Shown: positions 8,837 through 18,003 of the stretch, piece after piece
Numbering within the stretch: position 1 is the first letter of the stretch
Layout: the number at the start of each line of letters is the position of its first letter
The notes under the pieces: generated by a model
What the model saw: only the letters and a program-made list of their open reading frames with translations
Told to the model about the DNA's origin: nothing
Databases searched by the model: none
DNA from: Akkermansiaceae bacterium
Lineage (GTDB): Bacteria > Verrucomicrobiota > Verrucomicrobiia > Verrucomicrobiales > DEV007
NCBI GenBank assembly: GCA_024233085.1
Contig: JACKQC010000019.1
Coordinates: forward strand, 56,386 to 120,385
DNA length: 64,000 nt
Reading direction: 5' to 3'
Translations under genes and position numbers: made by a program

Positions 8837-9967
8837 TTATCCCCGCGGTGTCGCCAACCCCATCAGACCGAGATACCAGCCTAGGAACGCTTCTCCGGCA
8901 AACACCCACAGAACCGCCCCCAGTGTCAGGTAGGGCCCGAATGGCAGGGGCCGCGACCATTCCTCGCGGGCAAAGGCCTTCTGCAGGAGTCCGATCACCG
9001 ATCCGGCGATGGCCGCGGCAAAAACCGTGAACAAGACCGCCTGCCACCCGAGAAAAGCGCCGATCATGGCGATAAACTTCACATCCCCGAACCCCATCGC
9101 CTCGCGCGGAACCACCGCTTTGGTGCACCGGCCGCGGATCGATTTCACCGCCTCCAGCGCCACCGTTTCACCGCCGAACTCGACCTTGTCGCCGCGAAGG
9201 ACGACCTCCGCGACTTCGTGTCGTTCGCCGTTGAGTTCGAACTCGCTCACCGTCAGCACCAGCCGGTCCGAGTCGCGGAAAAACACGTCGTCCCAGGACT
9301 TCGTGTGCTCGCCGATGGCGATGACGGGGTTTTCCTCCGGGTCCGGCTGGGTCACCGTCCACTCCGCCGGCTCGTCGAATTCGTAGTTGAGTTTTCCAAA
9401 CGCGAGTTTCCCCAGATTGACGACCGACCACAGCAGACCGTAGCCGGCCGCCGCGCCCACCACGGCCATCCAGAGCCCCCGCCAGTGCGAGACCTCGCCG
9501 TGCAGCGCCGGAAAAGCGACGCTGGCGATCAGTCCGGCCACCAACCCGCCCAGCGTGATCGAGTCCGGAATGATGAAGTGATCGAAGTCGATGAAGGTCG
9601 CCGCGACCAGCAGGGCCATGAAGACGCAGTAAAAAAACGCGCCGCCATAGCCGATTTTGCCCACGAACGTGTGCCACACCGCCAGGAACAACACCGCCGT
9701 CAACAGTTCCACGATGAAATACCGCACCGAGATCCGCGTCTTGCACCATTTGCATTTCCCGCCCAGCATCAGCCACGTGACCAGCGGAATGTTGAGCCAG
9801 ACGGGGATCCGCGTCCTGCAATTCGGGCAGAAGGAACGCTTCGGCTCGTTGACGCTCATTCCCAGCGGCACGCGGTAGATGACCACATTGAGAAAGGAGC
9901 CCACCACCGATCCGAAGATGAAGGCGAACACCAATTCTATCGTCTGACGAAGCACGATCGGGTCCAT
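8837..9967 (-). CDS. Prepilin leader peptidase / N-methyltransferase (A24)
   Basis: Integral membrane aspartic protease that cleaves type IV prepilin or pseudopilin leaders and methylates the new N-terminus. It is 376 residues from the ATG at 9967. The N-terminal domain has FGSVVGSFLNVVIYRVP and the zinc/methyltransferase cysteine pairs C47PNC50 and C72KWC75. Two catalytic aspartates are expected: one in FIDFDHFIIPDSIT and one in MGFGDVKFIAMIGAFLGW (the GxGD motif). Between them lies an extra soluble segment of roughly 100 residues (from FDEPAEWTVTQPDPEE to VKSIRGRCTKA) that the E. coli-type enzyme lacks. At least seven hydrophobic helices are visible. No pilin genes are in the window. Confidence 0.92.
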   Translation of the reverse strand: MDPIVLRQTIELVFAFIFGSVVGSFLNVVIYRVPLGMSVNEPKRSFCPNCRTRIPVWLNIPLVTWLMLGGKCKWCKTRISVRYFIVELLTAVLFLAVWHTFVGKIGYGGAFFYCVFMALLVAATFIDFDHFIIPDSITLGGLVAGLIASVAFPALHGEVSHWRGLWMAVVGAAAGYGLLWSVVNLGKLAFGKLNYEFDEPAEWTVTQPDPEENPVIAIGEHTKSWDDVFFRDSDRLVLTVSEFELNGERHEVAEVVLRGDKVEFGGETVALEAVKSIRGRCTKAVVPREAMGFGDVKFIAMIGAFLGWQAVLFTVFAAAIAGSVIGLLQKAFAREEWSRPLPFGPYLTLGAVLWVFAGEAFLGWYLGLMGLATPRG

Positions 9968-10114
9968 GAAATAGAGCGAAGGAAGGAGGAGGAACTCGCG
10001 GAAAATCCGAAACTCGTTGCCAGAGAGGCCGCAAACGCGACAATCAAAAAACGCTGGCACACGGCCCAAGATCGGCCAACTTTTCCAGAAAGTCTATATT
10101 TTCTAATAAATTCC

Positions 10115-10798
10115 ATGCGTTTCGTTGCCCCCCAGTTTTCCAGCCTTGCCTTGCTCGGCGTTTCCGTGCTCCTCGCCTCCTGCGCCGGCGTCGGCGGTCC
10201 GGCCGGGAGCGGCAATGTCATCGCCCGAGCCCGGAAAATCGGCCTCGTTCACGCCCCGGAGGCCATTCCCGGAGTCAAAATCGATCTCCGCTACCGATCG
10301 GGCGGCAACGCCGGCGGACGGCCGCTTTATCCCGCCAACATGCCCTGCCTCGTCAACCGCTCGACCGCCGTCCGGTTGGCCAAAGCCCAGAAGCTCCTGC
10401 AATCGCAGGGTTACGGACTGAAAATCTGGGACGCCTGGAGACCGGTGGAGGCGCACCAGGCGCTCTGGAACGCGGTGAAGGATCCGCGCTACGTCGTGCC
10501 GCCCTCGGACGGCCTCTCGCTGCACTGTTACGGCATCGCCGTGGATGTCACGCTGGTCGACAGCCTCGGCCGCGAGCTGCGGATGCCCTCGAAATACGAC
10601 GAATTTTCCCCCGCCGCGAAAGCGCGCTACACGGGCGGCGATCCGGAGATTCGCCGGAATGTCGAAGCGCTCCAAAGCGCGATGCGCGACGCGGGATTCC
10701 GTTCCATTCCCGACGAATGGTGGCATTTTGACAACCTGAACGCGACCAACGTCCGGCGCGTCTCCGCCGAATCGGTCGGGCTGAAACTTCCCTACTGA
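10115..10798 (+). CDS. D-alanyl-D-alanine dipeptidase, VanX/DdpX-like lipoprotein (M15D)
   Basis: 227 residues. The ATG at 10115 gives a signal peptide with a lipobox (VLLASC), so it is probably a periplasmic lipoprotein. M15D zinc-peptidase features are present: DLRYRSGGNAGGRPLY, WDAWRPVEAHQALW, and SLHCYGIAVDVTL carrying zinc ligands His137 and Asp144. The closing EWWHF has the general base Glu201 and zinc ligand His204. The family hydrolyses D-Ala-D-Ala. In an organism without vancomycin genes nearby, the likely use is recycling of cell-wall dipeptide rather than resistance. The gene stands alone, is divergent from the prepilin peptidase and is followed by a REP-like repeat. Confidence 0.93.
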   Translation: MRFVAPQFSSLALLGVSVLLASCAGVGGPAGSGNVIARARKIGLVHAPEAIPGVKIDLRYRSGGNAGGRPLYPANMPCLVNRSTAVRLAKAQKLLQSQGYGLKIWDAWRPVEAHQALWNAVKDPRYVVPPSDGLSLHCYGIAVDVTLVDSLGRELRMPSKYDEFSPAAKARYTGGDPEIRRNVEALQSAMRDAGFRSIPDEWWHFDNLNATNVRRVSAESVGLKLPY

Positions 10799-10813
10799 GC
10801 CAAGAACGCGACG

Positions 10814-10854
10814 GACCCAACAGGGTTGGGTCAGCGAGTCAACCCTGTTGAATC
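10814..10854. repeat. REP-like palindrome pair, family 1 (copy b)
   Basis: ACCCAACAGGGTTGGGT followed by an inverted, slightly decayed unit (ACCCTGTTGAAT end). It is intergenic, between the VanX-like gene and the CCA-adding enzyme gene. Confidence 0.85.
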
Positions 10855-10902
10855 GGCCGGCTTTCTGACCCGGACTTTGCCTTCCCTTTCTTCACTTCAT
10901 TC

Positions 10903-12243
10903 ATGCGCCAAGCCGCCCAGGAAGTCGTTCGCACCCTCCGTGAAGCCGGGCACCGCGCCCTGTTTGCCGGCGGCTGCGTCCGCGATCTGGAACACGGCGC
11001 CGAGCCAAAGGACTACGATATCGCGACCGACGCGACGCCTCCGGAGATCCTGCGGCTCTTTCCGAAGGGCAACACGGTCGGCGCCCATTTCGGCGTGGTG
11101 CTGGTGCGGCGGGGGGGATTCGACTTCGAGATCGCGACTTTCCGCGCCGAGGGCGCCTATTCGGACGGGCGCCGACCGGACAGCGTGACCTTCACCACGC
11201 CCGAGGAGGACGCGAGGCGGCGCGACTTCACCATCAACGGCATGTTTTTCGATCCGGATACCGGGGCGGTGATCGATTACGTCGGCGGCGAGGCCGATTT
11301 GAAGGCGCGCCTGATCCGGGCCATCGGCGACCCGGTCGCGCGGTTCAGGGAGGATTATCTGCGAATGCTGCGGGCGGTGCGTTTCGCGACGGTGCTGGAC
11401 TTCGAGATCGAGCCGCACACCTGGGCGGCGCTGAAAGTCCGGGCGCCCCACGCGGCGGAGATCAGCCCCGAGCGCGTCCGCGAGGAGTTGGACAAAATCT
11501 GGCGCTCGCCGCGCCGGGTGAAGGGCTTCGACCTGCTCGTCGACAGCGGCTTGATGGGGGTGCTCCTGCCCGAGGTCGTGAACCTGCGCGGTTGCGAGCA
11601 ACCTCCCCAGTTTCATCCGGAGGGCGATGTTTTCACCCACACGCGCCTCATGCTGGACCTGCTGCCGCCCGAGGCGGACGTGCCGCTGGTGTTGTCGGTG
11701 TTGTTTCACGACATCGGGAAGCCCGGCACCTATTCCTACGACGCGGAGGCGGATCGCATCCGCTTCAACGGCCACGACAAACTTGGCGCGGAGATGACGG
11801 TCGGCATCCTGCGGCGGCTCCGCTATCCGAACCACCTCATCGAGGCCGTCGAATCGGGTGTCGCCAATCACATGATTTTCAAGGATGTCCAGCGCATGCG
11901 GACCGCGAAGCTCAAGCGTTTCATGGCGCGCCCGCACTTCGAGTCCGAGCTGGAGCTGCACCGCGTCGACTGCGCCGGCAGCCACGGCATGCTCGACAAC
12001 TGGGAATTTCTGCGGGAAAAGGCGGTCGAATTCGCCGCCGAACCGCTCATCCCGCCCCGGCTCGTCAACGGCCACGATCTGATGGCGCTCGGCCATCCCG
12101 CCGGGCCCCGGCTCGGCGAGCTGCTGACGCAGATTCAGGATCTCCAGCTCGAGGGCGCGCTGACGTCCCGCGAGGAAGCCCTCGCCTGGCTGGCGGTGCA
12201 TGCCCCGATGCCGGACTCGGCCGCCAAAACCGACCCGGCCTGA
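10903..12243 (+). CDS. cca: CCA tRNA nucleotidyltransferase / poly(A) polymerase family
   Basis: Class II nucleotidyltransferase that adds or repairs the 3' CCA of tRNA. 446 residues. The active-site GGCVRD is at residues 23-28 and the metal-binding DYD at 37-39. Next come RRDFTINGMFFDPDTGAVIDYVGGEADL and the nucleotide-binding REDYLRMLRAVRFAT. A C-terminal HD domain (HTRLMLDLLP, LFHDIGKPGTYSYD) suggests a bifunctional enzyme with phosphohydrolase activity, as in several bacterial CCA enzymes. Poly(A) polymerase cannot be excluded from sequence alone, but no second candidate is nearby and CCA addition is essential. Confidence 0.92.
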   Translation: MRQAAQEVVRTLREAGHRALFAGGCVRDLEHGAEPKDYDIATDATPPEILRLFPKGNTVGAHFGVVLVRRGGFDFEIATFRAEGAYSDGRRPDSVTFTTPEEDARRRDFTINGMFFDPDTGAVIDYVGGEADLKARLIRAIGDPVARFREDYLRMLRAVRFATVLDFEIEPHTWAALKVRAPHAAEISPERVREELDKIWRSPRRVKGFDLLVDSGLMGVLLPEVVNLRGCEQPPQFHPEGDVFTHTRLMLDLLPPEADVPLVLSVLFHDIGKPGTYSYDAEADRIRFNGHDKLGAEMTVGILRRLRYPNHLIEAVESGVANHMIFKDVQRMRTAKLKRFMARPHFESELELHRVDCAGSHGMLDNWEFLREKAVEFAAEPLIPPRLVNGHDLMALGHPAGPRLGELLTQIQDLQLEGALTSREEALAWLAVHAPMPDSAAKTDPA

Positions 12244-12344
12244 ATCCGCGCGGCTTTTTGTCAAAGACCCCGCACTTTCCGCGGCGGACTTGCCCCGGTC
12301 CGTCAGTTGACCTAGTGTCCGCCCCTCCTTTTTCCCATCCCATC

Positions 12345-13478
12345 ATGAGCGCTTCCGCCTCCACGATTCCGACCCAGCACAGCGACCCGACCAACGCGAA
12401 GATTCTCTCCGTCTCCGAGGATCTCGTGGAGGGTTTCCAGCGCCACCCATTTCAGCACATCGCCGAGAAATCCGGCGTGCCTCTCGAGACGGTCATCGAG
12501 CGTGTCCGGGCGATGACGGCGGACGGTGTCATCCGGCGCACGCGGCAGACGCTGCTGGCCACCAAGCTCGCCCATGGCGCGCTGTGCGCGTGGAAAGTCG
12601 ATCCGGACAAGATCGACGCCACCTTCGACTGGATGTTCCGCGAGGATCCCTTCAGCGGCCATGTCGTGACCCGCTCGACCGACCGGGAGATTTCCGGGAG
12701 CGACTACCGGCTGTGGACGACGCTCAAGGTTCCGCAGGGCGAGTCGCTCGACGAGCATGCCACCGCCCTGAAGCGCATCACCGGCGCGCATGAATACATC
12801 CTCATGCCGGCCAGGGGCATCTTCGCGCTCGGGGTGGGCCACGTGCGCCGCAAGTCCATGGAACCCGGCGACCGCGCCGACGAGCCGGCGAAAATGACCA
12901 ACACCGCCACCGTCGATCTGTCCCCGGTCGAGTGGGACGTGCTGCTGGCGATGAAGGAGGAGCTTTCCCTCGACGAGATCGGAGAGAATCCGTGGGAAAG
13001 CCGCGCCGCCATCGCGGGCGTCGATCTCGACACCTTTTTCGAGATCGCGGAAACGCTTGACCGCAAAAAGGTCATCGGCCGTTTCTCGACCTTTCTGGAG
13101 CATGTGAAACCGAGCAAATCGAGCGGCGAGCGGGTCACGCGATTCAACGCCCTCTTTCACTGGAAAGTCCCCGAAGGCATGCAGGAGCGCGCCGGCGGCG
13201 AGGTCGGCCGCCATCCCATCATGACCCACTGCTACTGGCGCGAGGGAGGGCCACAGTTCGGCGGGGTGAACATCATGGGCGTCATCCACGGCACCGACCG
13301 GGACCGCGTCCTCGCCCACAAGGCCGCCATCGACGCCCACCTCGCGGCCTGTGACATTCCGCTGCTCTACACGAATGTCTTCTGGGGCGGCCGCAGCGAG
13401 ATCAAGCCCTCCGAGATTTCGCCGAAGGTGTATCGCGAATTCCACGACAAGTGGGCCGGCCAAACCAATGTCATTTGA
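12345..13478 (+). CDS. Tandem Lrp/AsnC-type (AhbA/AhbB/NirDL-like) protein
   Basis: 377 residues made of two similar halves. Each half has a winged-helix part (EGFQRHPFQHIAEKSGVPLETVIERVRAM in the first; LLAMKEELSLDEIGENPWESRAA in the second) followed by an Lrp-type alpha/beta effector domain. The layout matches fusions of the siroheme decarboxylase subunits AhbA and AhbB (NirD/L/G/H group), which turn siroheme to didecarboxysiroheme in alternative haem or haem d1 synthesis. Histidines that could bind siroheme are seen in HWKVP and RHPIMTHCYWR. No other haem gene is close by, so a DNA-binding regulator remains possible. The next gene starts inside its last codons. Confidence 0.65.
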   Translation: MSASASTIPTQHSDPTNAKILSVSEDLVEGFQRHPFQHIAEKSGVPLETVIERVRAMTADGVIRRTRQTLLATKLAHGALCAWKVDPDKIDATFDWMFREDPFSGHVVTRSTDREISGSDYRLWTTLKVPQGESLDEHATALKRITGAHEYILMPARGIFALGVGHVRRKSMEPGDRADEPAKMTNTATVDLSPVEWDVLLAMKEELSLDEIGENPWESRAAIAGVDLDTFFEIAETLDRKKVIGRFSTFLEHVKPSKSSGERVTRFNALFHWKVPEGMQERAGGEVGRHPIMTHCYWREGGPQFGGVNIMGVIHGTDRDRVLAHKAAIDAHLAACDIPLLYTNVFWGGRSEIKPSEISPKVYREFHDKWAGQTNVI

Positions 13479-14457
13479 CGTGAATCCCTTCTCCTTTTTC
13501 CCGCGCCTGCCTTTCGTCGCCCTCGTCGCGACGCCGGCGATCCTCGTCTCCGGTTGCGGAAAGCGGTCGCCCGACGCCGTCCCGGACGCCTCCCCGCCGC
13601 GGTCACAGGCTTTCGCCGGGAATGGCAGGCCCCGAGTGTTTGCCGTTAATTATCCCCTCGCCTGGTTCGCGGAACGGATCGGCGGCGACGCCATCGACCT
13701 CGTCTATCCCGTCGAGCCGGGGGTCGATCCCGCCTTCTGGGAGCCGGCCGACGCGCAGATCGCCGATTTCCAGAGCGCCGATCTCATCCTGCGCAACGGC
13801 GCCTCCTACGCGAAGTGGGCCGAGAAAGTCACGCTGCCCGAGTCCACCCAGGTCGACACCTCGCGCGCCTTCGCCGACGCCTTGATCGAGGTGAAGGACG
13901 CCGCCACCCACTCGCACGGGAAAGGCGGCGAACATTCCCACAGCGGCACGGCCTTCACCACCTGGCTCGATATCCGACAGGCCAGGAGCCAGGCCCAGGC
14001 GGTCCGCGACGCGCTGGCCGCCCTTCTGCCCGGGAGAGCCGCGGAATTCGGCGAGCGATTCGAAGGGCTCGCCGGCCAGCTCGACCTCCTCGACGCCGAC
14101 TTGGAAGCGGTCGGCAAATCCCTCGCCGGCCGGCCCGTGGTCGCTTCGCACCCGATCTACCAGTATTTCGTCCGTCGCTACGGACTGAATCTCCAATCCG
14201 TTCTCTGGGAGCCGGAGGTCGTCCCCGACGACGCGGCCCTGGCCGATCTTCAAAAAATCCTCGCCGCCCATCCGGCGAAGCTCATGATCTGGGAAGGCGA
14301 ACCCGCCCCCGAGTCCGTCGCCAAGCTCAAGGCCCTCGGTCTCGAAAGCGTCGTCTTCGCCCCCTGCGCCAACCGCCCCGAGGGAAACGCACAGGATTTC
14401 CTGTCCGTGATGCGGGGAAACCTGAAGAATCTCGAGGCGGCCGCCCGCGCGCCCTGA
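13468..14457 (+). CDS. Metal (zinc/manganese) ABC transporter substrate-binding protein, ZnuA-like
   Basis: 329 residues with a lipoprotein signal (ILVSGC). It belongs to the TroA/ZnuA family: VFAVNYPLAWFAERIGGD at the start, a middle DADLILRNGASYAKW-type segment, a His-rich loop (HSHGKGGEHSHSG) typical of zinc carriers, HPIYQYFVRRYGL, and a C-terminal WEGEPAPESVAKLKALG. The family collects Zn2+ or Mn2+ in the periplasm for an ABC importer. The start codon overlaps the end of the upstream tandem Lrp-like gene by 11 bases, suggesting translational coupling. No permease or ATPase gene follows, so it must work with a transporter encoded elsewhere. Confidence 0.85.
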   Translation: MSFDVNPFSFFPRLPFVALVATPAILVSGCGKRSPDAVPDASPPRSQAFAGNGRPRVFAVNYPLAWFAERIGGDAIDLVYPVEPGVDPAFWEPADAQIADFQSADLILRNGASYAKWAEKVTLPESTQVDTSRAFADALIEVKDAATHSHGKGGEHSHSGTAFTTWLDIRQARSQAQAVRDALAALLPGRAAEFGERFEGLAGQLDLLDADLEAVGKSLAGRPVVASHPIYQYFVRRYGLNLQSVLWEPEVVPDDAALADLQKILAAHPAKLMIWEGEPAPESVAKLKALGLESVVFAPCANRPEGNAQDFLSVMRGNLKNLEAAARAP

Positions 14458-14593
14458 CGGAACGAGCCATTGGCTTTGGCCGCGCCCGATTCCACCTTGT
14501 TTCGGGTCGTCGTTCGTGCTTTGATCGCCCTCCGCCTTCCCGGCGGCCGTCCTTTCCCGTGAGGAACCCGTTCATCCCCTTTCCGGACCCGAT

Positions 14594-17584
14594 ATGATTC
14601 GAAAAACCGCTCTACTTTCCCTCGTCCTTGTTGCCCTCTCCCCCGCCGCCGCCTTGGCGCAGGATGCCGTCGCCGGCCCCTTGCCGAACTGGATCTGGCT
14701 CGGCGCCGACGCCACCGCCGACCAGACCGTCTATTTCCGGAAGACCTTCGAGGTGCCCGCCGAGCTGAAAAAGGCCGTGCTCATCGCCTCGGCGGACGAT
14801 CGGCTCCAGATCATGGTCAACGGCGACAAGCGCGGCTTCAAATCCGAGAGCTGGGAGACGCCCGTCATCGAGGACATCACCGCCATGCTCAAGGCCGGGC
14901 CCGGCAACGTCCTCGCCGCCAACGCGCGGAACGGCGGCGGCGCCGCGGGGTTCTTCGCCCAGCTCACTCTCGAGTTGTCCACCGGGCAGAAAGTCGTCCT
15001 CGTCACCGACGACACCTGGACCGCCTCCGGCAAAGCCGCGAAAGGCTGGAACGACCTCGCCTTTCCCGCCGGCGCGAACTGGTCGCCCGCCACGAAGCTG
15101 ATGGCCATCGGCCAGCCGCCCCGCGACAAGATCACCCCCGCCTATCTCGCCTCGCTCGCCGACCTCCGCGAGCCCCAGGCCACCCCCGTCGACCACATCA
15201 AGATCGCCGAGGGCTTCCGCGTCGAGCTGCTCTACTCCGTCCCGAAGACCGACCAGGGTTCCTGGGTCGCCATGACGCAGGACACCAAGGGCCGGCTCAT
15301 CGTGTCCGACCAGTACGGGAAACTTTACCGCCTCACCCCGCCCGGCCCCGGCCAGACCCTCTCGCCCGCCGAGGTGGAGACCATCGACCTCGACATCGGC
15401 GGCGCCCAGGGCCTGCTCTACGCCTTCGACAGCCTCTACGCCGTGCTGAACACCGGCGAGCACGGCGGCCGCGGCCTCTACCGCCTCCGCGACACCGACG
15501 GCGACGACCGTTTCGACCAAAAGGAACTCCTCCGCAAGTTCGAGGAACAGGGCGGCGAACACGGCCCCCACGCCGTCATCCTCGGCCCCGACCGGAAATC
15601 CCTCTACGTCATCATCGGTGACCAGACCGCCGTCACCGACGTCGACCGCTCCCGCGTCCCCCGCGTGTGGGACGAGGACCTGCTGCTCGAGCGCCCCTAC
15701 GGCCGCGGTTTCATGAAAGGCGTCATGGCCCCCGGTGGCTGGATCGCGAAGACCGATCCCGACGGAAAGGAATGGGAACTCGTCGCCACCGGTTTCCGGA
15801 ACGAATACGACGCCGCCTTCAACCGCGAAGGCCAGCTTTTCACCTACGATGCCGACATGGAGTGGGACATGAACACCCCCTGGTACCGCCCCACCCGTGT
15901 CTGTCTCGTCGCCAGCGGCGCCGAGTTCGGCTGGCGCAACGGCGGCGGCAAGTGGCCCGCCTATTACCCCGACAGCCTGCCCGCCGTGGTGGACATCGGC
16001 CCCGGCTCGCCCACCGGCGTCGCCTTCGGCTACGGCGCCAGATTCCCGAAGAAATACCAGGACGCCCTCTACCTTTGCGACTGGAGCTACGGGAAACTCT
16101 ACGCCGTCCACCTCCAGCCCGACGGCGCCGGTTACCGCGGCGGCTTCGAGGAGTTCATGTCCGCCCAGCCCCTCCCCCTCACCGACCTTCTCGTCGGCGG
16201 CCAGGACGGCGCCCTCTACTTCACCATCGGCGGCCGCCGCGTCCAGTCCGGTCTCTACCGCGTCACCTACATCGGCGAGGACCACATCGGCGACGACCCG
16301 AGCCCCGGCCTCACCGACGCCGCGAAAGCCCGGCTCGAGCTGGAGGCCTTCCATGGCCACGCCGATCCCGCCGCCGTCGAAAAGGCCTGGCCCTACCTGT
16401 CGAATGACGACCGCTTTCTCCGCTTCGCCGCCCGCATCGCCATCGAGAGCCAGCCCGTCGCCGAATGGCGGGGCAAAGCCCTCGCCGAGAAAAATCCCGT
16501 CGCCGCCATCCACGCCGCCATCGCCCTCGCCCGCCACGGCGACCAGAGCCTCCAGGGAAAACTCCTCGCGAATCTCGACGCCATCGACTGGGCCGCGCTC
16601 ACCGACTCCCAGCGCACCGACCTCGCCCGCGCCTACAGCCTCGCCCTCATCCGCATGGGCGCGCCCGACGACGCCACCCGCCAGCGGCTCGCGACCCGCC
16701 TCGGCGCCCACCTGCCCGGCGCGACGCCGCCGCTGAATGCCGAGCTGCTCCAGCTCCTTTGCTATCTCCAGGCCCCCGACGCCGCCGCCAAAGGCGTCGC
16801 CCTGCTGAAGGGCGCCCCCTCCCAGGAGGAGCAGATCGGCTACGCCAAGTCCCTCCGCCACCTCAGGGAAGGCTGGACCCGCGAGCTGCGCGCCGATTTC
16901 TACCGCTGGTTCACCCAGGCCGCCGGCTACAAGGGCGGCGCCAGCTTCGGCCTCTTCATCGAGGACATGAAAAAGACCGCCCTCGCCAACACCCCCGACG
17001 CCGAGAAAGCCGCGCTCAAGGACATCATCGAGGCCCGGCCCGCCGCCCAGCCCCAGTTCACCTTCGAGCCCCGCGCCTTCGTCCAGGCCTGGAAAGTCGA
17101 GGACTTCGACGACGTCCTCGCCGTCGGGCTCGAGGGCAACCGCGACTTCGCCAACGGACGCCGCATGTTCGGCGCCGGCACCTGCTTCGCCTGCCACCGC
17201 TTCCAGCAGGAGGGCGGCGCCATCGGCCCCGACCTCACCTCCGTCTCCGGCAAGTTCAGCCCCCGCGACCTCCTCGAGCAGATCGTCGACCCCAACAAGG
17301 AAATCTCCGACCAGTACGGCTCCATGATCTTCACCCTCACCGACGGCACCGAGATCGCCGGCCGCGTCATGAACCTCAACGGCGACAGCATCCAGGTGAA
17401 CGTCAACATGCTCGACCCCAACGACACCGTCCCCGTCGACCGCAAGCGCCTCAAGGAGATGAAGCCCTCCCCCTACTCCATGATGCCCCCCGGCCTCCTC
17501 AACACGCTCAAGAAGGACGATGTCCTCGACCTGCTGGCTTATCTGCTCGCCGCGGGCGATCCGGAGAATCCGATGTTTAAATAG
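14594..17584 (+). CDS. PVC-type secreted dehydrogenase-like protein with HEAT repeats and C-terminal cytochrome c
   Basis: 996 residues with a signal peptide (AALAQ cleavage region). Domains in order are an N-terminal galactose-binding-like beta-sandwich (residues ~25-170, WIWLGADATADQTVYFRKTFEV), a six-bladed glucose/sorbosone-dehydrogenase-like propeller (~190-560, including FRNEYDAAFNREGQLFTYDADMEWD), an alpha-helical HEAT-like region (~580-830), and a C-terminal haem-binding domain with CFACH at about 861-865, IGPDLT, and a distal Met. This is the 'membrane-bound dehydrogenase / haem-binding' architecture very common in Planctomycetes and Verrucomicrobia. It is thought to oxidise sugars in the periplasm and pass electrons to cytochromes. 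The substrate is unknown, and no partner gene lies beside it. Confidence 0.92.
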   Translation: MIRKTALLSLVLVALSPAAALAQDAVAGPLPNWIWLGADATADQTVYFRKTFEVPAELKKAVLIASADDRLQIMVNGDKRGFKSESWETPVIEDITAMLKAGPGNVLAANARNGGGAAGFFAQLTLELSTGQKVVLVTDDTWTASGKAAKGWNDLAFPAGANWSPATKLMAIGQPPRDKITPAYLASLADLREPQATPVDHIKIAEGFRVELLYSVPKTDQGSWVAMTQDTKGRLIVSDQYGKLYRLTPPGPGQTLSPAEVETIDLDIGGAQGLLYAFDSLYAVLNTGEHGGRGLYRLRDTDGDDRFDQKELLRKFEEQGGEHGPHAVILGPDRKSLYVIIGDQTAVTDVDRSRVPRVWDEDLLLERPYGRGFMKGVMAPGGWIAKTDPDGKEWELVATGFRNEYDAAFNREGQLFTYDADMEWDMNTPWYRPTRVCLVASGAEFGWRNGGGKWPAYYPDSLPAVVDIGPGSPTGVAFGYGARFPKKYQDALYLCDWSYGKLYAVHLQPDGAGYRGGFEEFMSAQPLPLTDLLVGGQDGALYFTIGGRRVQSGLYRVTYIGEDHIGDDPSPGLTDAAKARLELEAFHGHADPAAVEKAWPYLSNDDRFLRFAARIAIESQPVAEWRGKALAEKNPVAAIHAAIALARHGDQSLQGKLLANLDAIDWAALTDSQRTDLARAYSLALIRMGAPDDATRQRLATRLGAHLPGATPPLNAELLQLLCYLQAPDAAAKGVALLKGAPSQEEQIGYAKSLRHLREGWTRELRADFYRWFTQAAGYKGGASFGLFIEDMKKTALANTPDAEKAALKDIIEARPAAQPQFTFEPRAFVQAWKVEDFDDVLAVGLEGNRDFANGRRMFGAGTCFACHRFQQEGGAIGPDLTSVSGKFSPRDLLEQIVDPNKEISDQYGSMIFTLTDGTEIAGRVMNLNGDSIQVNVNMLDPNDTVPVDRKRLKEMKPSPYSMMPPGLLNTLKKDDVLDLLAYLLAAGDPENPMFK

Positions 17585-17620
17585 GCGGGAACGCCAACCG
17601 ATCGTACCCGGATGATCGAT

Positions 17621-17692
17621 CGGAAATCTCACGATTTCCGCTACGGCTCAAACGTCCGCCGTCTCATGTGGCGGAATTCGTGAGAATTCCGA
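17621..17692. repeat. Inverted pair of REP palindromes, family 2 (BIME-like)
   Basis: Two units of the same 20-base hairpin lie in opposite orientation: CGGAAATCTCACGATTTCCG at 17621-17640, and at 17672-17691 a unit whose reverse complement reads CGGAATTCTCACGAATTCCG. Each can form a stem with a short loop. The ~30-base spacer holds no gene. The pair lies just upstream of the IS66 insertion point. Confidence 0.8.
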
Positions 17693-17799
17693 TGCGCGCG
17701 CCGATCCGGTTGTCACTGCCCTTCGGTGTATTGTAAGCGGGGAAAATACGCCCCCCGGCGACCGCTGGCCGGTTGGTGGAATCGGGTCACGTTCTGGGG

Positions 17800-18003
17800 A
17801 TGGCCAAGAAGACCAAATCCAAGCCGTGGCGCGTCGCCGACGTGACCTTCGTCGAAATCGAGATCTCCCATCCCACCGACCGACAACTGCGCGTCGAGTT
17901 CGAGTGCGGCCTGCGCATCGTCATCGCCGAGGAAAGACAGATTCCGCTGGCCGCCCGCCTCATCGATACGCTGCGCGCCGGAAAGGAGGGCGGCCCGCGA
18001 TGA
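17800..18003 (+). CDS. tnpA: IS66 accessory protein TnpA
   Basis: 67 residues from the ATG at 17800, which has a GGGG stretch just upstream; a TTG at 17773 is the alternative start. It is the short first gene of the element, with the IS66 OrfA-like pattern FVEIEI...LRVEFECGLRIVIAEE. Its stop overlaps the tnpB start in an ATGA, so translation is coupled. It is shorter than TnpA of many IS66 elements and lacks a clear N-terminal helix-turn-helix. Confidence 0.75.
   Translation: MAKKTKSKPWRVADVTFVEIEISHPTDRQLRVEFECGLRIVIAEERQIPLAARLIDTLRAGKEGGPR

Noticed and set aside
11592..12344. In-frame 5' extension of the tandem Lrp-like gene
   Set aside because: It lies inside the CCA-adding enzyme gene in another frame and is Arg/Pro-rich noise. 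The ATG at 12345 begins the conserved protein.
14612..17632. A 1006-codon open frame on the minus strand opposite the PVC cytochrome protein
   Set aside because: It is the antisense shadow of a gene with extreme third-position GC. The plus strand shows a signal peptide and a CxxCH haem motif, while the minus translation is Gly/Val/Glu-rich without motifs.
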